DNA of 64,000 nucleotides from Virgibacillus proomii (GCF_018916875.1 NZ_JAHLNO010000018.1:62001-126000), one strand, 5' to 3'. Counted from the first letter of the stretch, positions 48,723-57,622 are shown. Numbers and translations: made by a program. Notes: a model not told the origin generated them from the sequence alone.

Positions 48723-48964
48723 ATACAAGATTTGGGGGAGGTACTTCTTTTTTTGTGTTTAAAACCCCTTGGGACACAAAGAATAAGAATTATGAAATTC
48801 ATTCCTTTGTTTAAATTTTGTACTTCGTAAAAATCACTTATTAGAATTGCTAGGTTCTAGAATTTTCTTTGCAATTCTCATACTTTTACTTTTCATTAAA
48901 CAAGTATCCTCTATATATATTTGGATGTTTGTTACCCGAGTAAGAGCTTCTATCCTTCATTTAA

Positions 48965-49399
48965 CTAAATATAAACTCTTTCTTTTATTTTGGCAGCACG
49001 ATTTATACCATCCTTTAAATAATCTGGTGCCTTGTCATTTTTTAATATTTCATCTGTAGTCATCCAATATATTTCACTAAGTTCATCTAGATCTTTTACT
49101 TTTCCTACCCCTTTTTCCCATATACATAAGAAAACAATATTTATAACATGCACGTTATCATCCGTAACAAAGGAAGTATTATGTACATAATAAACTTCTT
49201 CGGTTATTTCTACTCCTGTTTCTTCCATTATCTCTCTTTTCACCGTTCTCTCCAATATATCTCTTGTAAATCCTTCAAGTTCTACTGTCCCTCCCACTAA
49301 AGATAATTTTCCTCCTGCATGTTCTTCTTTATTACTTCTCCTACATATTAACCATTTATCATCTTTAATTACTGCGCCTTCTACATTAACTGTAAACAT
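48965..49399 (-). CDS. Nudix hydrolase
   Basis: 144-residue pyrophosphohydrolase of the Nudix family. The Nudix box ends REIMEETGVEI (residues about 57-67), with the preceding GGTVELEG loop; the Glu usually found eight residues before the Arg appears as Asp. Substrate unknown. ATG at 49399 chosen because AAAGGAG is eight bases away; an ATG at 49408 overlaps that site. It lies 26 bp behind a synthetase-like relic, so the two were probably one operon. The 240-bp gap 48723-48964 shows no gene. Confidence 0.82.
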   Translation of the reverse strand: MFTVNVEGAVIKDDKWLICRRSNKEEHAGGKLSLVGGTVELEGFTRDILERTVKREIMEETGVEITEEVYYVHNTSFVTDDNVHVINIVFLCIWEKGVGKVKDLDELSEIYWMTTDEILKNDKAPDYLKDGINRAAKIKERVYI

Positions 49400-49424
49400 T
49401 CCGATCATCTCCTTTATAAATAAT

Positions 49425-49887
49425 TTAAATTAATATTGTTATTATAGAAATTCTAGTTAATATCATATCCATATTTATAACATCGTCTAGTCTCCCCATA
49501 AATTCCGCCTCACTATGGTAAAACTGACATAAATATCTCTTGTCTGCCTTTCCCCTCGGAAGGAAGGCATAATATAATATGTTCCCTGATTAAATAACCT
49601 TAGGCTGTACTCCAAATGAAAAACATTGAGTCAGACAAATAAGTATCAATACCCTCCAAATTAACCTTAACGGGTAAAAGTCACTTCCCAACCCCATAGG
49701 ACTTGTTATAGAACCCGTAGTAATTGGCAAAGATACACTCCTAATCCCTTTCTGCCTAAAAAATCTAAAAGTTGATTGTGTAATTTCATTAAAGAATACA
49801 TAATTGGCTGTACCAATGACTTTCTAAAGCATCCAAGTAATGTTTTTCAAGATTGAAACTTTCTGTTTTCAATACACTTTTACCCAC
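49425..49887 (-). pseudogene. Relic of an aminoacyl-tRNA-synthetase-like (AsnA-like) gene
   Basis: Minus-strand pieces in changing frames read SFNLEKHYLDALESHWYSQL, then FRFFRQKGIRSVSLPITTGS with ITSPMGLGSDFYP, then VKVNLEGIDTYLSDSM, then EYSLRLFNQGTYYIMPSFRG, then LCQFYHSEAEFMGRLDDVIN. In order they match class II tRNA-ligase-related proteins. At least four frameshifts and missing ends make it dead. It directly precedes the intact Nudix gene. Confidence 0.7.
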
Positions 49888-50064
49888 TTTGTATCCCCCT
49901 TATATATAATAGAAAAATTAAAATTCAACTAGAAATAATAATGCATCGTTCCAAAAATGTCAACATTTTATATAATATAAATAGTGGGAAAATTTTTGAT
50001 ATATAATTAATCTTTACAGGAGGTTAAAATTTGTCTAAAACTATAAATCCCCAACCGTTAACCA

Positions 50065-50282
50065 CTAAGTCTTAACGGTTTGTTTACTGCCAATAACGGT
50101 TGTACGTGGATCTAATGTTTGCTCAACAGATTCTAACAATAATGAGCTTTTATATTTTCCATTGGCTCCATTAATTTTGTAGGCTGTCCGCGGCGCATGT
50201 TTAAAAATTGCTGCTGTAATGAACTAGCTACATAATTTGCTTTCTCACCAGTATCTGTCGCAATAACATTTATTCCAATCAT
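50065..50282 (-). pseudogene. Relic of a luciferase-like monooxygenase
   Basis: Minus-strand frame reads MIGINVIATDTGEKANYVAS and then SLQQQFLNMRRGQPTKL, a stretch characteristic of LLM-class flavin oxidoreductases near their C-terminus, then shifts frame to LLLESVEQTLDPRTTVIGSK. No start, no intact domain. A 9-bp perfect hairpin (AACCGTTAA/TTAACGGTT) sits at its end. Confidence 0.6.
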
Positions 50283-50283
50283 A

Positions 50284-50480
50284 GTAAGACCTGCCCTTCC
50301 ATACTACAGGTGAAACCTGGAGGAGGAAAAGCGTGAAATCGAACTACAAGTCAAATGTCCGATTCTGTTCATTCTAACAATTAGTGGGGGATAAAAGAAA
50401 ACCCCCATTGATTCCCTTTATCTCGTTAGAAGCTCTTCAGGCTGTATGTTACTAACCAGAGAACTTTTAGCTTTTGTTTA
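50284..50480. repeat. Short dispersed element, copy B, joined to CR tail
   Basis: Same blocks as 42232-42358, ending in AGTGGGGG/CCCCCATT at 50382-50410. It then continues with the CR tail (CTTTATCTCGTTAGAAGCTC and TTTTAGCTTTTG). Confidence 0.72.
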
Positions 50481-50651
50481 GTAGTTATATTTTAGCTGTC
50501 ATCGTTAAAAATATAAGATATGAAAACATCGGTATTTGCAACAAGCTCCTTCATGAAGTAAGATAATATGGTGAATCATAATTTAAACAATAGATATCTA
50601 ATGTTTTTACATCACTCTGTAGACTAGATTTTCTAGAAATGAGGGTTAATC

Positions 50652-51740
50652 ATGAGTAAACCATCCATTTATGGAATGACATATGAACAATTAAAGGATT
50701 GGCTTATCGACCATGGACAAAAGCGGTTTCGTGCGGATCAGGTGTGGAATTGGTTATATAAGAAAAGAATTAATCATTTTTCTGAGATGAAGAATGTCAA
50801 TAAGGAAACGATTGTCTTACTGGAAGAACATTTTGTCCTTGGCACGCTTGCAGAAGAAGTAAAGCAAGAATCAAAAGATGGTACGATTAAGTATTTGTTC
50901 CGCCTGGCAGATGGAAATTTAATTGAAACCGTATTAATGCGTTTTAATTATGGTCTATCTGTTTGTGTTACAACCCAAGTAGGGTGTAATATTGGTTGCA
51001 GTTTTTGTGCCAGCGGCTTATTAAATAAAAGTCGTGACTTAACGAGTGGTGAAATTGTTGAACAAATAATGATGGTACAAAAAAATCTCGATTTAAAAGG
51101 AAAAGACGAGCGAGTGAGTCATATTGTTGTTATGGGAATTGGTGAACCATTAGATAACTTTGTTAATCTAATGGATTTCATCTATATCGTTAATGATGAT
51201 CGTGGGTTAAATATTGGTGCTAGACATATTACTGTGTCGACAAGTGGTCTTGCTCATAAAATTTATAAGTTTGCAGATACCGGGGTTCAAGTGAACTTAG
51301 CTGTTTCTATTCATGCACCAAATAATGAATTGCGCAGAAATATTATGAAAATAAATAAGGCCTTTCCAATTGAAAAATTAATGGATGCCATTCATTACTA
51401 TTTACAAAAGACAAACCGGCGCATTACTTATGAGTACATCATGTTAAAAGATGTAAATGACCATCAAGAAGAAGCACTTCAATTAGCTGAGCTATTAAAG
51501 AACCATCGCAAGCTCGCTTATGTCAATTTGATCCCATATAATACCGTTGATGAGCACAGTCAATATCAACGCAGTGATTCTGCCACCATTCAAGCTTTTT
51601 TTGAAACATTGAAAGAGCAAGAAATTAATTGTGGTGTGCGTTGGGAAAATGGCTCAGATATCGATGCAGCTTGTGGTCAGTTGCGTAGTAAACAAATCAA
51701 GAAAATGAAACCAAAAAGATCAAAAAGCCTAAATAAATAG
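50652..51740 (+). CDS. rlmN: 23S rRNA A2503 C2-methyltransferase, RlmN family
   Basis: 362-residue radical-SAM enzyme that methylates A2503 of 23S rRNA. The cluster motif is CNIGCSFC (Cys112, 116, 119); the second mechanistic Cys is in DIDAACGQL near the C-terminus. GIGEPLDN and STSGL are also conserved. The usual Bacillus RlmN has QVGCRIGCTFCAST; this one has [15 protein letters not shown], as in Enterococcus-type RlmN, so it may be a second paralogue. Alone, between relics. Confidence 0.9.
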   Translation: MSKPSIYGMTYEQLKDWLIDHGQKRFRADQVWNWLYKKRINHFSEMKNVNKETIVLLEEHFVLGTLAEEVKQESKDGTIKYLFRLADGNLIETVLMRFNYGLSVCVTTQVGCNIGCSFCASGLLNKSRDLTSGEIVEQIMMVQKNLDLKGKDERVSHIVVMGIGEPLDNFVNLMDFIYIVNDDRGLNIGARHITVSTSGLAHKIYKFADTGVQVNLAVSIHAPNNELRRNIMKINKAFPIEKLMDAIHYYLQKTNRRITYEYIMLKDVNDHQEEALQLAELLKNHRKLAYVNLIPYNTVDEHSQYQRSDSATIQAFFETLKEQEINCGVRWENGSDIDAACGQLRSKQIKKMKPKRSKSLNK

Positions 51741-51837
51741 TTTTTTATAAAACAAATAAAAAAGTCTTTCTCCATCTATACGTATTGTAGGGGAAGCTTG
51801 GTATAGATAACAATATTTAATTAGGGAAAATAAGATT

Positions 51838-51874
51838 CAGTGGAGGCTTGAAAAGAAAGCCCCCGCTGAATTAC
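51838..51874. terminator. Hairpin element after rlmN
   Basis: ATTCAG-TGGAGGC pairs with GCCCCCG-CTGAAT around the same TTGAAAAGAAA-type loop as the 42.33 and 50.39 kb hairpins. Likely the rlmN terminator, although 100 bp downstream. From here to 52040 nothing is seen. Confidence 0.6.
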
Positions 51875-52042
51875 ATTTTAACCTAGATAGAAGGGGGTAC
51901 CCCACTAATTAAGAAGAGATGTTTAAAATATATTCTGTTAATTATTAATATTGCGTTTTTACCTCTAATTCCATATAAAATTACGAGGCATATTTATATA
52001 AATAAGTTTGCTCTTCTTTTGAAAGTTGCAGAATATGAATTA

Positions 52043-52201
52043 TTATATAAAGTTACCCTTATTATCTGAGGCAAATGATGAGTCTGTTTTAGGTTTAAGA
52101 TCGACTCTTGAAAGTTCGATGGTTTTGCCAGGATTGCCCTTCATTTGTTCTAAGTTTAGTTCAGGAACGTTAACTATGGAATTATAAAAATCGCTTTCTC
52201 G
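52043..52201 (-). pseudogene. Possible coding remnant downstream of the DCC gene
   Basis: A minus-strand frame, offset from and overlapping the end of the DCC gene, reads YNSIVNVPELNLEQMKGNPG and then KTIELSRVDLKPKTDS before a stop. Composition looks like protein, but there is no start codon with a ribosome site and no recognised family. Confidence 0.35.
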
Positions 52202-52574
52202 TCATGGCAGATGGTAACCGGCAACTTTTCTTTTGCCCAAACCATTGATAACGATGTTTGGCAATAAATTGATAAACAAAGTCGCGAATTGGTCTGGGAA
52301 TGATGATTAGACCGTATAATAGCTTCCATGCCCCTACAAGCTCTTTACAAATGCGAAGTGCAGCGGTTGATTTAACATAGTATTTTTCTCCGTCAAGCAG
52401 AACAAAGCTATTCATGTTCGTAGGGATTTGGTATTTTTTTAATAGTTGTTGTTGCCCGACATCTCCTTGTAGTGAGGCAAACAAAAACTGTTCTTGTTTA
52501 TCACGTTTTAAAATAAATTGGACACTCCGATCACAAAAGTTACATATCCCATCAAAGAGTATTATTTTATCCAT
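52182..52574 (-). CDS. Thiol-disulfide oxidoreductase-like DCC protein (YuxK-like)
   Basis: 130-residue protein of the DCC family, named for the motif seen here as LFDGICNFCDRSVQFILKRD at residues 5-24, with the CxxC pair. A role in thiol chemistry is assumed for the family but not proven. The C-terminal part (YQWFGQKKSCRLP) is also conserved. Start ATG at 52574; a GTG one codon upstream (52577) is as well placed relative to AAGGAG. Confidence 0.82.
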   Translation of the reverse strand: MDKIILFDGICNFCDRSVQFILKRDKQEQFLFASLQGDVGQQQLLKKYQIPTNMNSFVLLDGEKYYVKSTAALRICKELVGAWKLLYGLIIIPRPIRDFVYQFIAKHRYQWFGQKKSCRLPSAMTRKRFL

Positions 52575-52639
52575 CACTGCTCACTCCTTATGCTTAAAAA
52601 ATCCACCGAAGGCTTATTTCTAACGATTCATGTTTCTAA

Positions 52640-52810
52640 TTGACAGGCTTTCCCCTCGCTGAAATTACGTCGCCTTGAACTTTGACGCACAGGACATGCT
52701 GTCTCGGCGTCCAACATGCAAGGAAAGCTTGGCAACATACACGACGTTTTTTCACGGACAAGAAAAACTCAGGCAACGATACATCGCGTTTTTTCAAGAA
52801 TGGTACGATC
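52640..52810. repeat. Decayed CR array
   Basis: Pieces such as ACATGCAAGGAAAGCTTGG, TTTTTTCACGGACAAGAAAA and CGATACATCGCGTTTTTTC correspond to the 60-bp unit. The remaining gap to 53247 contains no gene. Confidence 0.55.
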
Positions 52811-53247
52811 TTACCCAGCTTTAATGCTTTTTTGAAAGGTAATCTAGTTCAAATTATAACACCCACTAATATTCTGTTTCACTTGCTGCACGATATGAAA
52901 CATCAAAACAAATTATCCATTTCCTTGTGCATGTAGTTCCAAAAAGATTTGCCTCTTTTTTTAGCCTTTGATTAGCATTCATGATGGTAGACATTAAAAC
53001 AGTTCTAACTAGCAGTCAAATTATTCAATGTTTCATAAATAACAAAAAAGTTCCTCCTATCCTTAAGAACCGGAAGTAATAGCGGAGAGATAAAACGTCA
53101 ACTTGAATACAGTGATAAAAGTTTCGGTTTAAACAGGCAGATTAGTTTAACTGTTCAGTCATTCGGGAACTTGGTTAAGGAAAGCAAATAGTAATCCAGC
53201 AAAGTGTAGAATTCGTTATTCTTAAAATTGTAAGGAGGAAACTGGTC

Positions 53248-55290
53248 ATGGCTGATGGACAGAAAGGAAATAGAAAGCAAAGACAGTTAGACAATTTCCG
53301 TATCGATGATAAGGGTAAAAAAATGACAACGAATCAAGGTTTAAAGATTTCGGCAGATGAATTCTCCTTAAAAGTTGGAGAAAGAGGACCAACATTAATG
53401 GAGGATTTTCATTTCCGTGAAAAAATGACGCATTTTGATCATGAGCGGATCCCGGAAAGAGTAGTTCACGCTCGTGGATCTGCAGCGCACGGGGAATTTG
53501 AACTTTATGAATCGATGAAACCTTATACAAAAGCAAAGTTTTTACAAACCCCAGGTAAAAAAACACCTGTGTTTGTCCGGTTTTCAACCGTTGCTGGTTC
53601 AAAGGGGTCTGGTGATCTTGCACGGGATGTAAGGGGTTTTGCTACTAAATTTTATACAGAAGAAGGAAATTATGATCTTGTTGGTAATAATATTCCCGTC
53701 TTTTTTATTCAGGATGCCATTAAATTTCCGGATTTTATCCATGCAGTAAAGCCTGAACCTCATAACGGTATTCCTCAGGCTGCTTCTGCACATGATACTT
53801 TTTGGGATTTTGTTGCAAATAATCAGGAAACAGCTCATATGGTTATGTGGCAAATGTCCGATCGGGCTATTCCACGCAGCTATCGAATGATGGAAGGCTT
53901 TGGTGTGCACACGTTTCGACTAGTCAATGACCAAGGAAAAGGTACGTTTGTAAAATTTCATTGGAAGCCAAAATTAGGCGTTCATTCAACCGTGTGGGAT
54001 GAAGCACAAAAGATTAACGGGAAGAATCCTGATTTTCATCGCCAAGACTTGTACGAATCGATTGAAAACGGGGATTATCCAGAATTTGAACTAGGCGTTC
54101 AGTTAATCTCTGAAGAGGATGAAGATTTGTTTAGTTTTGATCTATTAGACCCTACAAAATTATGGCCAGAAGAAGATATACCAGTAAAAATAATTGGAAA
54201 AATGACATTAAATCGAAATATCGATAATGTGTTCGCTGAAACGGAACAGGTAGCTTTTCATCCGGGTCATGTGGTTCCTGGCATTGATTTTACAAATGAC
54301 CCATTATTACAGGGCCGTTTATTTTCTTATACAGATACACAATTGATCAGACTCGGTGGTCCTAACTTTCATGAGCTACCAATTAATCGACCTGTTTGTC
54401 CGTTTCATAATAACCAACGTGATGGCTATGCCAGACACACAATAAACGTTGGACAGGTCAGTTATTACAAAAATTCACTAGCTAATAATACTCCTAAGCC
54501 AGCAACTGTTGTAGAAGGGGGGGATGAGCATTATCAGGAAAAAGTAGAAGGACGGAAGATTCGTGCCCGCAGTGATAGTTTTAAAGATCATTTTTCACAG
54601 GCAACCTTATTTTGGAACAGTATGAGTAAAATAGAGAAGCAGCATATTATTGATGCTTTTAGCTTTGAGTTAGGTAAAGTAAAAAATCAAACTGTTAAAC
54701 AGCAAGTAGTGGATATGTTTAGTCATGTAGATTTAAAAATGGTGCAGGAAATTGCAACAAATATTGGGGTTACACCTCCAGAAAAAGGGGGTTCTTCGAT
54801 TACAAAGCGGTCACCAGCGCTTAGCCAAGAAAATACTACTAAAAAAGCTGCAACAAGGAAAGTCGCTGTACTCATAGATGACGAGTTTCTTACCGATAAA
54901 GTCGTTGTTATTTTAAATCGTTTAGCTAAAAATGGAGTCCATCCGATATTAGTCAGCAATAAACTTGGACACGTAACTGGCTCAGACGGGCAAACACTAA
55001 ATGTTAATAATAGCTTTTTAACAGCTGATTCAGTATTGTTTGACGCTGTATATATTGCTGGTGGAAAGCGAAAGAGCATAGAATTTCATAATAAAGCACG
55101 CTATTTTGTAAATGAAGCATTCCAACATTACAAGCCTATTGGTGCGATGAATGAAGGAAAGAAAGTCTTAGATGAAATAGGTATCAGAAGTGATTTAGGC
55201 GTAATTACGGATTCATCCTTGGAGCGATTGATTCAACGATTTACAGAGGCCATTTCTGTTCATCGGTTTTGGGAGCGAAAAAAAGACTAA
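53248..55290 (+). CDS. Large-subunit catalase (HPII type)
   Basis: 680-residue haem catalase decomposing hydrogen peroxide. Catalytic His74 in PERVVHARGSAAHG; the distal Asn lies in YDLVGNNIPVFFIQD; the proximal Tyr is in GRLFSYTDTQ. After about residue 530 comes a flavodoxin/GATase1-like domain (VAVLIDDEFLTDKVVVIL) characteristic of KatE-type large catalases such as B. subtilis KatX2/KatE, usually stress- or spore-related. ATG preceded by AAGGAGG. No promoter class can be assigned with confidence. Own terminator. Confidence 0.95.
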   Translation: MADGQKGNRKQRQLDNFRIDDKGKKMTTNQGLKISADEFSLKVGERGPTLMEDFHFREKMTHFDHERIPERVVHARGSAAHGEFELYESMKPYTKAKFLQTPGKKTPVFVRFSTVAGSKGSGDLARDVRGFATKFYTEEGNYDLVGNNIPVFFIQDAIKFPDFIHAVKPEPHNGIPQAASAHDTFWDFVANNQETAHMVMWQMSDRAIPRSYRMMEGFGVHTFRLVNDQGKGTFVKFHWKPKLGVHSTVWDEAQKINGKNPDFHRQDLYESIENGDYPEFELGVQLISEEDEDLFSFDLLDPTKLWPEEDIPVKIIGKMTLNRNIDNVFAETEQVAFHPGHVVPGIDFTNDPLLQGRLFSYTDTQLIRLGGPNFHELPINRPVCPFHNNQRDGYARHTINVGQVSYYKNSLANNTPKPATVVEGGDEHYQEKVEGRKIRARSDSFKDHFSQATLFWNSMSKIEKQHIIDAFSFELGKVKNQTVKQQVVDMFSHVDLKMVQEIATNIGVTPPEKGGSSITKRSPALSQENTTKKAATRKVAVLIDDEFLTDKVVVILNRLAKNGVHPILVSNKLGHVTGSDGQTLNVNNSFLTADSVLFDAVYIAGGKRKSIEFHNKARYFVNEAFQHYKPIGAMNEGKKVLDEIGIRSDLGVITDSSLERLIQRFTEAISVHRFWERKKD

Positions 55291-55308
55291 TTATTTATGA
55301 TTGGTGCG

Positions 55309-55339
55309 AACGAGTGCTGTACGACAGCACTCGTTATTT
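55309..55339 (+). terminator. Terminator after catalase
   Basis: AACGAGTGCTGT pairs with ACAGCACTCGTT over a 3-nt loop, followed by ATTTT. Confidence 0.9.
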
Positions 55340-55860
55340 TAGCTAGGAAATTACATCCATTTCTACATGGCGGATAACTTTTTTGAAAAGTGGCATCGTT
55401 TAGCATATGTGATTAAGCTGTTGCAATTTCGATCTTCTTCTACGATAAGTCAACATCGGCTTAAATCTAAAGGAAAGCCGACTAAAAGCGGGCTTGTCGC
55501 TCAGGCGTCGACATACCCCTGTTTTAGAGACATGTTTCCTTATCTTGAATGGAAGGTGCTGTATTTCTCTCATTTAAAAAATCTGCTTAATATTTTGTGA
55601 ACTTTACAAGAAAAACGACTCTTAAATTTACGATTCATTGGAGTCGACAGGACAAGAAAGGTTTCTTGAATAGACATCGCACGCAGAAAAAGCGCTTTTC
55701 TTTTTCAAGGACAAGAAACAACCACGACAGCGATACTTCGCACGCAGAAAAAGTGCTTTCCTTTCAAGGATAGAGAAAGCTACATCAGCGATACATCGCG
55801 GTTTTTCAAGGACAGAGAAAGCCTCTTGAATAAATATCGCGGTTTTTCAAGGACGCTTTG
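55340..55860. repeat. CR modular repeat with decayed array
   Basis: CTAGGAAATTACATCC leader, ATCGTTTAGCATA, core hairpin GCCGAC/GTCGAC with inner AGCG/CGCT at about 55477-55512, spacer, then about four diverged 60-bp units (55640-55855). It abuts the fdhD 3' end. Confidence 0.82.
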
Positions 55861-55862
55861 TT

Positions 55863-56672
55863 CTAATCGGGATCTTCTGCGTAAGCTAGTTCCTGTATTC
55901 TAGAGGGGTGGGTATAGACATTAAGTCGATCTTTTCTTGCAAAACCGATGACAGTAATACCAAGTTCATCAGCTAGATGTAATGCTAAATTGGTTGGCGC
56001 AGATTTGGAAATGAGAATAGGGATCCGCATTTTAGCTATTTTTAACAATACTTCAGAGGAAACTCTTCCGCTAAAAGCGATAATTTTATCTTGCACCGGG
56101 ATGTGATTAATTAGGACACTGCCAAACAGCTTATCTAAAGCATTATGTCTACCAATATCTGTACGAATCAGCTGTAGTCCTCTTGTTTTAGCTAATGCGG
56201 CATTGTGTACGTCTCCTGTTTGGCGATATTGATCCGATACTTGTTGCAGCTGTTCCATTAAATATAAACAATTGCTAGCAGAAATAGTTAGTTTTGACAT
56301 CACCGTCCGTGTTGTTTTTGCGTCATTCCTTAAATAAAACTGGCGACTTTTTCCACAACAGGAGCCAATAAAGCGCTTCGAGTAGTCTTGGGCATATTCG
56401 TCAGGCAGCTTGTCAATTTCAACATAGGCAAATCCTGTTTCTTCATCCATGTTAAGAGATTGAATTGCTTGATAACGGTAAATGATTCCTTCTGAAGCAA
56501 GAAAGCCGACGACCAGTTCTTTAGCATATTCCGGTGAGCAAACCAATGTAGCAAATTCTTCACCATTTACAATAATCGTAATCGGATGTTCAACAGCAAT
56601 CGAAGTTGTTTGTTTTACCATTGTTCCGTTAAGAAAATGAGCAACCTCCCAATCGGTTAAATTATCCGCCAT
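55863..56672 (-). CDS. fdhD: Formate dehydrogenase accessory sulfurtransferase
   Basis: 269-residue protein that moves sulfur from a cysteine desulfurase to the molybdenum cofactor of formate dehydrogenase. Family segments: PITIIVNGEEFATLVCSP near the N-terminus, the cysteine loop FIGSCCGKSR near residue 112, RTDIGRHNALDK near 185 and the C-terminal GFARKDRLNVYTHP. The frame is open to 56774, but TGGAGGG before the ATG at 56672 fixes the start. Its expected client survives only as a fragment just upstream, so the gene may serve an enzyme encoded elsewhere or be on the way to loss. Confidence 0.93.
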   Translation of the reverse strand: MADNLTDWEVAHFLNGTMVKQTTSIAVEHPITIIVNGEEFATLVCSPEYAKELVVGFLASEGIIYRYQAIQSLNMDEETGFAYVEIDKLPDEYAQDYSKRFIGSCCGKSRQFYLRNDAKTTRTVMSKLTISASNCLYLMEQLQQVSDQYRQTGDVHNAALAKTRGLQLIRTDIGRHNALDKLFGSVLINHIPVQDKIIAFSGRVSSEVLLKIAKMRIPILISKSAPTNLALHLADELGITVIGFARKDRLNVYTHPSRIQELAYAEDPD

Positions 56673-56742
56673 ACGATCCCTCCATATCGTAAGTATCCAT
56701 CTCCAATTCCTCCATTCGTTTTTTTTTAGCATACTTTTTATC

Positions 56743-56940
56743 TTATGCGCATAGTAAGTGATAGCCTTTTTCATAAAACGGTTGTATTATATTCTGGTAT
56801 TCCGCCATTGTCGGCAATATGATAACAGCTTCTTTCACATCAACTAACGTTAATGCAGTTAAAATAATATCTTGGTGAACACGAACATCAATACTTTTCA
56901 AACATGGTTTGTCATAATCACAATTTGGTATCGTTTCTAA
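56743..56940 (-). pseudogene. C-terminal fragment of a formate-dehydrogenase-type molybdoprotein
   Basis: A 65-codon minus-strand frame reads ETIPNCDYDKPCLKSIDV and then RVHQDIILTALTLVDVKEAV and IILPTMAEYQ. This matches the C-terminal region of the FdhF/YjgC-type oxidoreductase alpha subunit (RVHQDIV...LD...LLPA.TRYE). After that the sequence leaves the family and stops at 56743. It lies directly upstream of fdhD on the same strand, as expected of an old fdh operon. Confidence 0.65.
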
Positions 56941-56944
56941 AAAT

Positions 56945-57116
56945 TACCTCCTGATAAATAATAGAGCCTGGTTTTCCTAGTTTTTTTACCAACTTTCTAA
57001 TTCTTCCGGTTTATTTTCTATCATTCCTAAAAATCCTAGTTGTTCTCTTCAGCATCTGCAATCACAACAGCAATTTTTTCCTTTGAGACGTCTAAACCTA
57101 CATATTTTTCATTCAT
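56945..57116 (-). pseudogene. N-terminal fragment of an IS110-family transposase
   Basis: From an ATG at 57116 the minus strand reads MNEKYVGLDVSKEKIAVVIA, the RNase-H-like start of IS110 (DEDD) transposases with the first catalytic Asp. After a frameshift it continues FLGMIENKPEEL and LGKPGSIIYQE, then joins the formate-dehydrogenase fragment. The DEDD domain is incomplete and the C-terminal Tnp_20 part is missing, so it is inactive. Confidence 0.75.
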
Positions 57117-57395
57117 AGTAATGGCTTTTTTCGTAATGTAGCATTGATTTGGGTTCTTACTAGATAGGAATATTGCTCAGTTAACCTGCGAAGTTACGAT
57201 CAAGGGGCTTCTTTTCGTTCATGATAACTTTACCAATCCCGAATGGAACTTTGCTCACCCAAAGTGAGAGTTCCAGGTTTTCTTGGGATCGGTATGTTTG
57301 GTTTTTCCCGTAATTCTCTCCCTACAAGATACAAGTACGTTAATTGTTCTTATCCTACCATGAAGACGGATACATTTCAATTTGCTTTTATTTGT
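57117..57395 (-). ncRNA. Possible fossil IS110 guide (bridge) RNA region
   Basis: Non-coding leader upstream of the IS110 transposase start. Read on the minus strand, CCGATCCC (57292-57285) pairs with GGGATTGG (57240-57233) around an asymmetric internal loop (10 nt and 4 nt) and an inner hairpin GGAACT-CTCAC/GTGAG-AGTTCC (57274-57245). One pair is a G-U that exists only in minus-strand RNA. A weaker second stem, AGTTA/TAACT, follows. IS110-group elements encode a guide RNA in this position. Assignment is inference. Confidence 0.4.
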
Positions 57396-57397
57396 TT

Positions 57398-57491
57398 ACA
57401 CTATAGGAAAGTATAAAATTTTTATGGTTTATAGTATAAGAAAAACTATGGCTTTCGCTAAAGACTTGGCGACAAGCCAAGTTTTTCTAAT
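57398..57491. repeat. R95 repeat, copy 6
   Basis: Full-length copy with an extra T in the TATAAAATTTTTATGG section. It sits at the outer edge of the IS110 leader. Confidence 0.9.
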
Positions 57492-57622
57492 GAGCTAAAG
57501 AGGATGTAGCTATTTATAGAGATTAAAGACCTATCAGGGAGGCTTTACCTGAGCTTATTCTACGTATAAATCGGCAATGGTTAGTTTCAATGAAGGAAGG
57601 TTAAAAGAAGGAGTGAAAACTT

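Noticed and set aside
48632..48814. 60-codon plus-strand frame
   Set aside because: It is antisense to the IS110-type relic, with no ribosome site.
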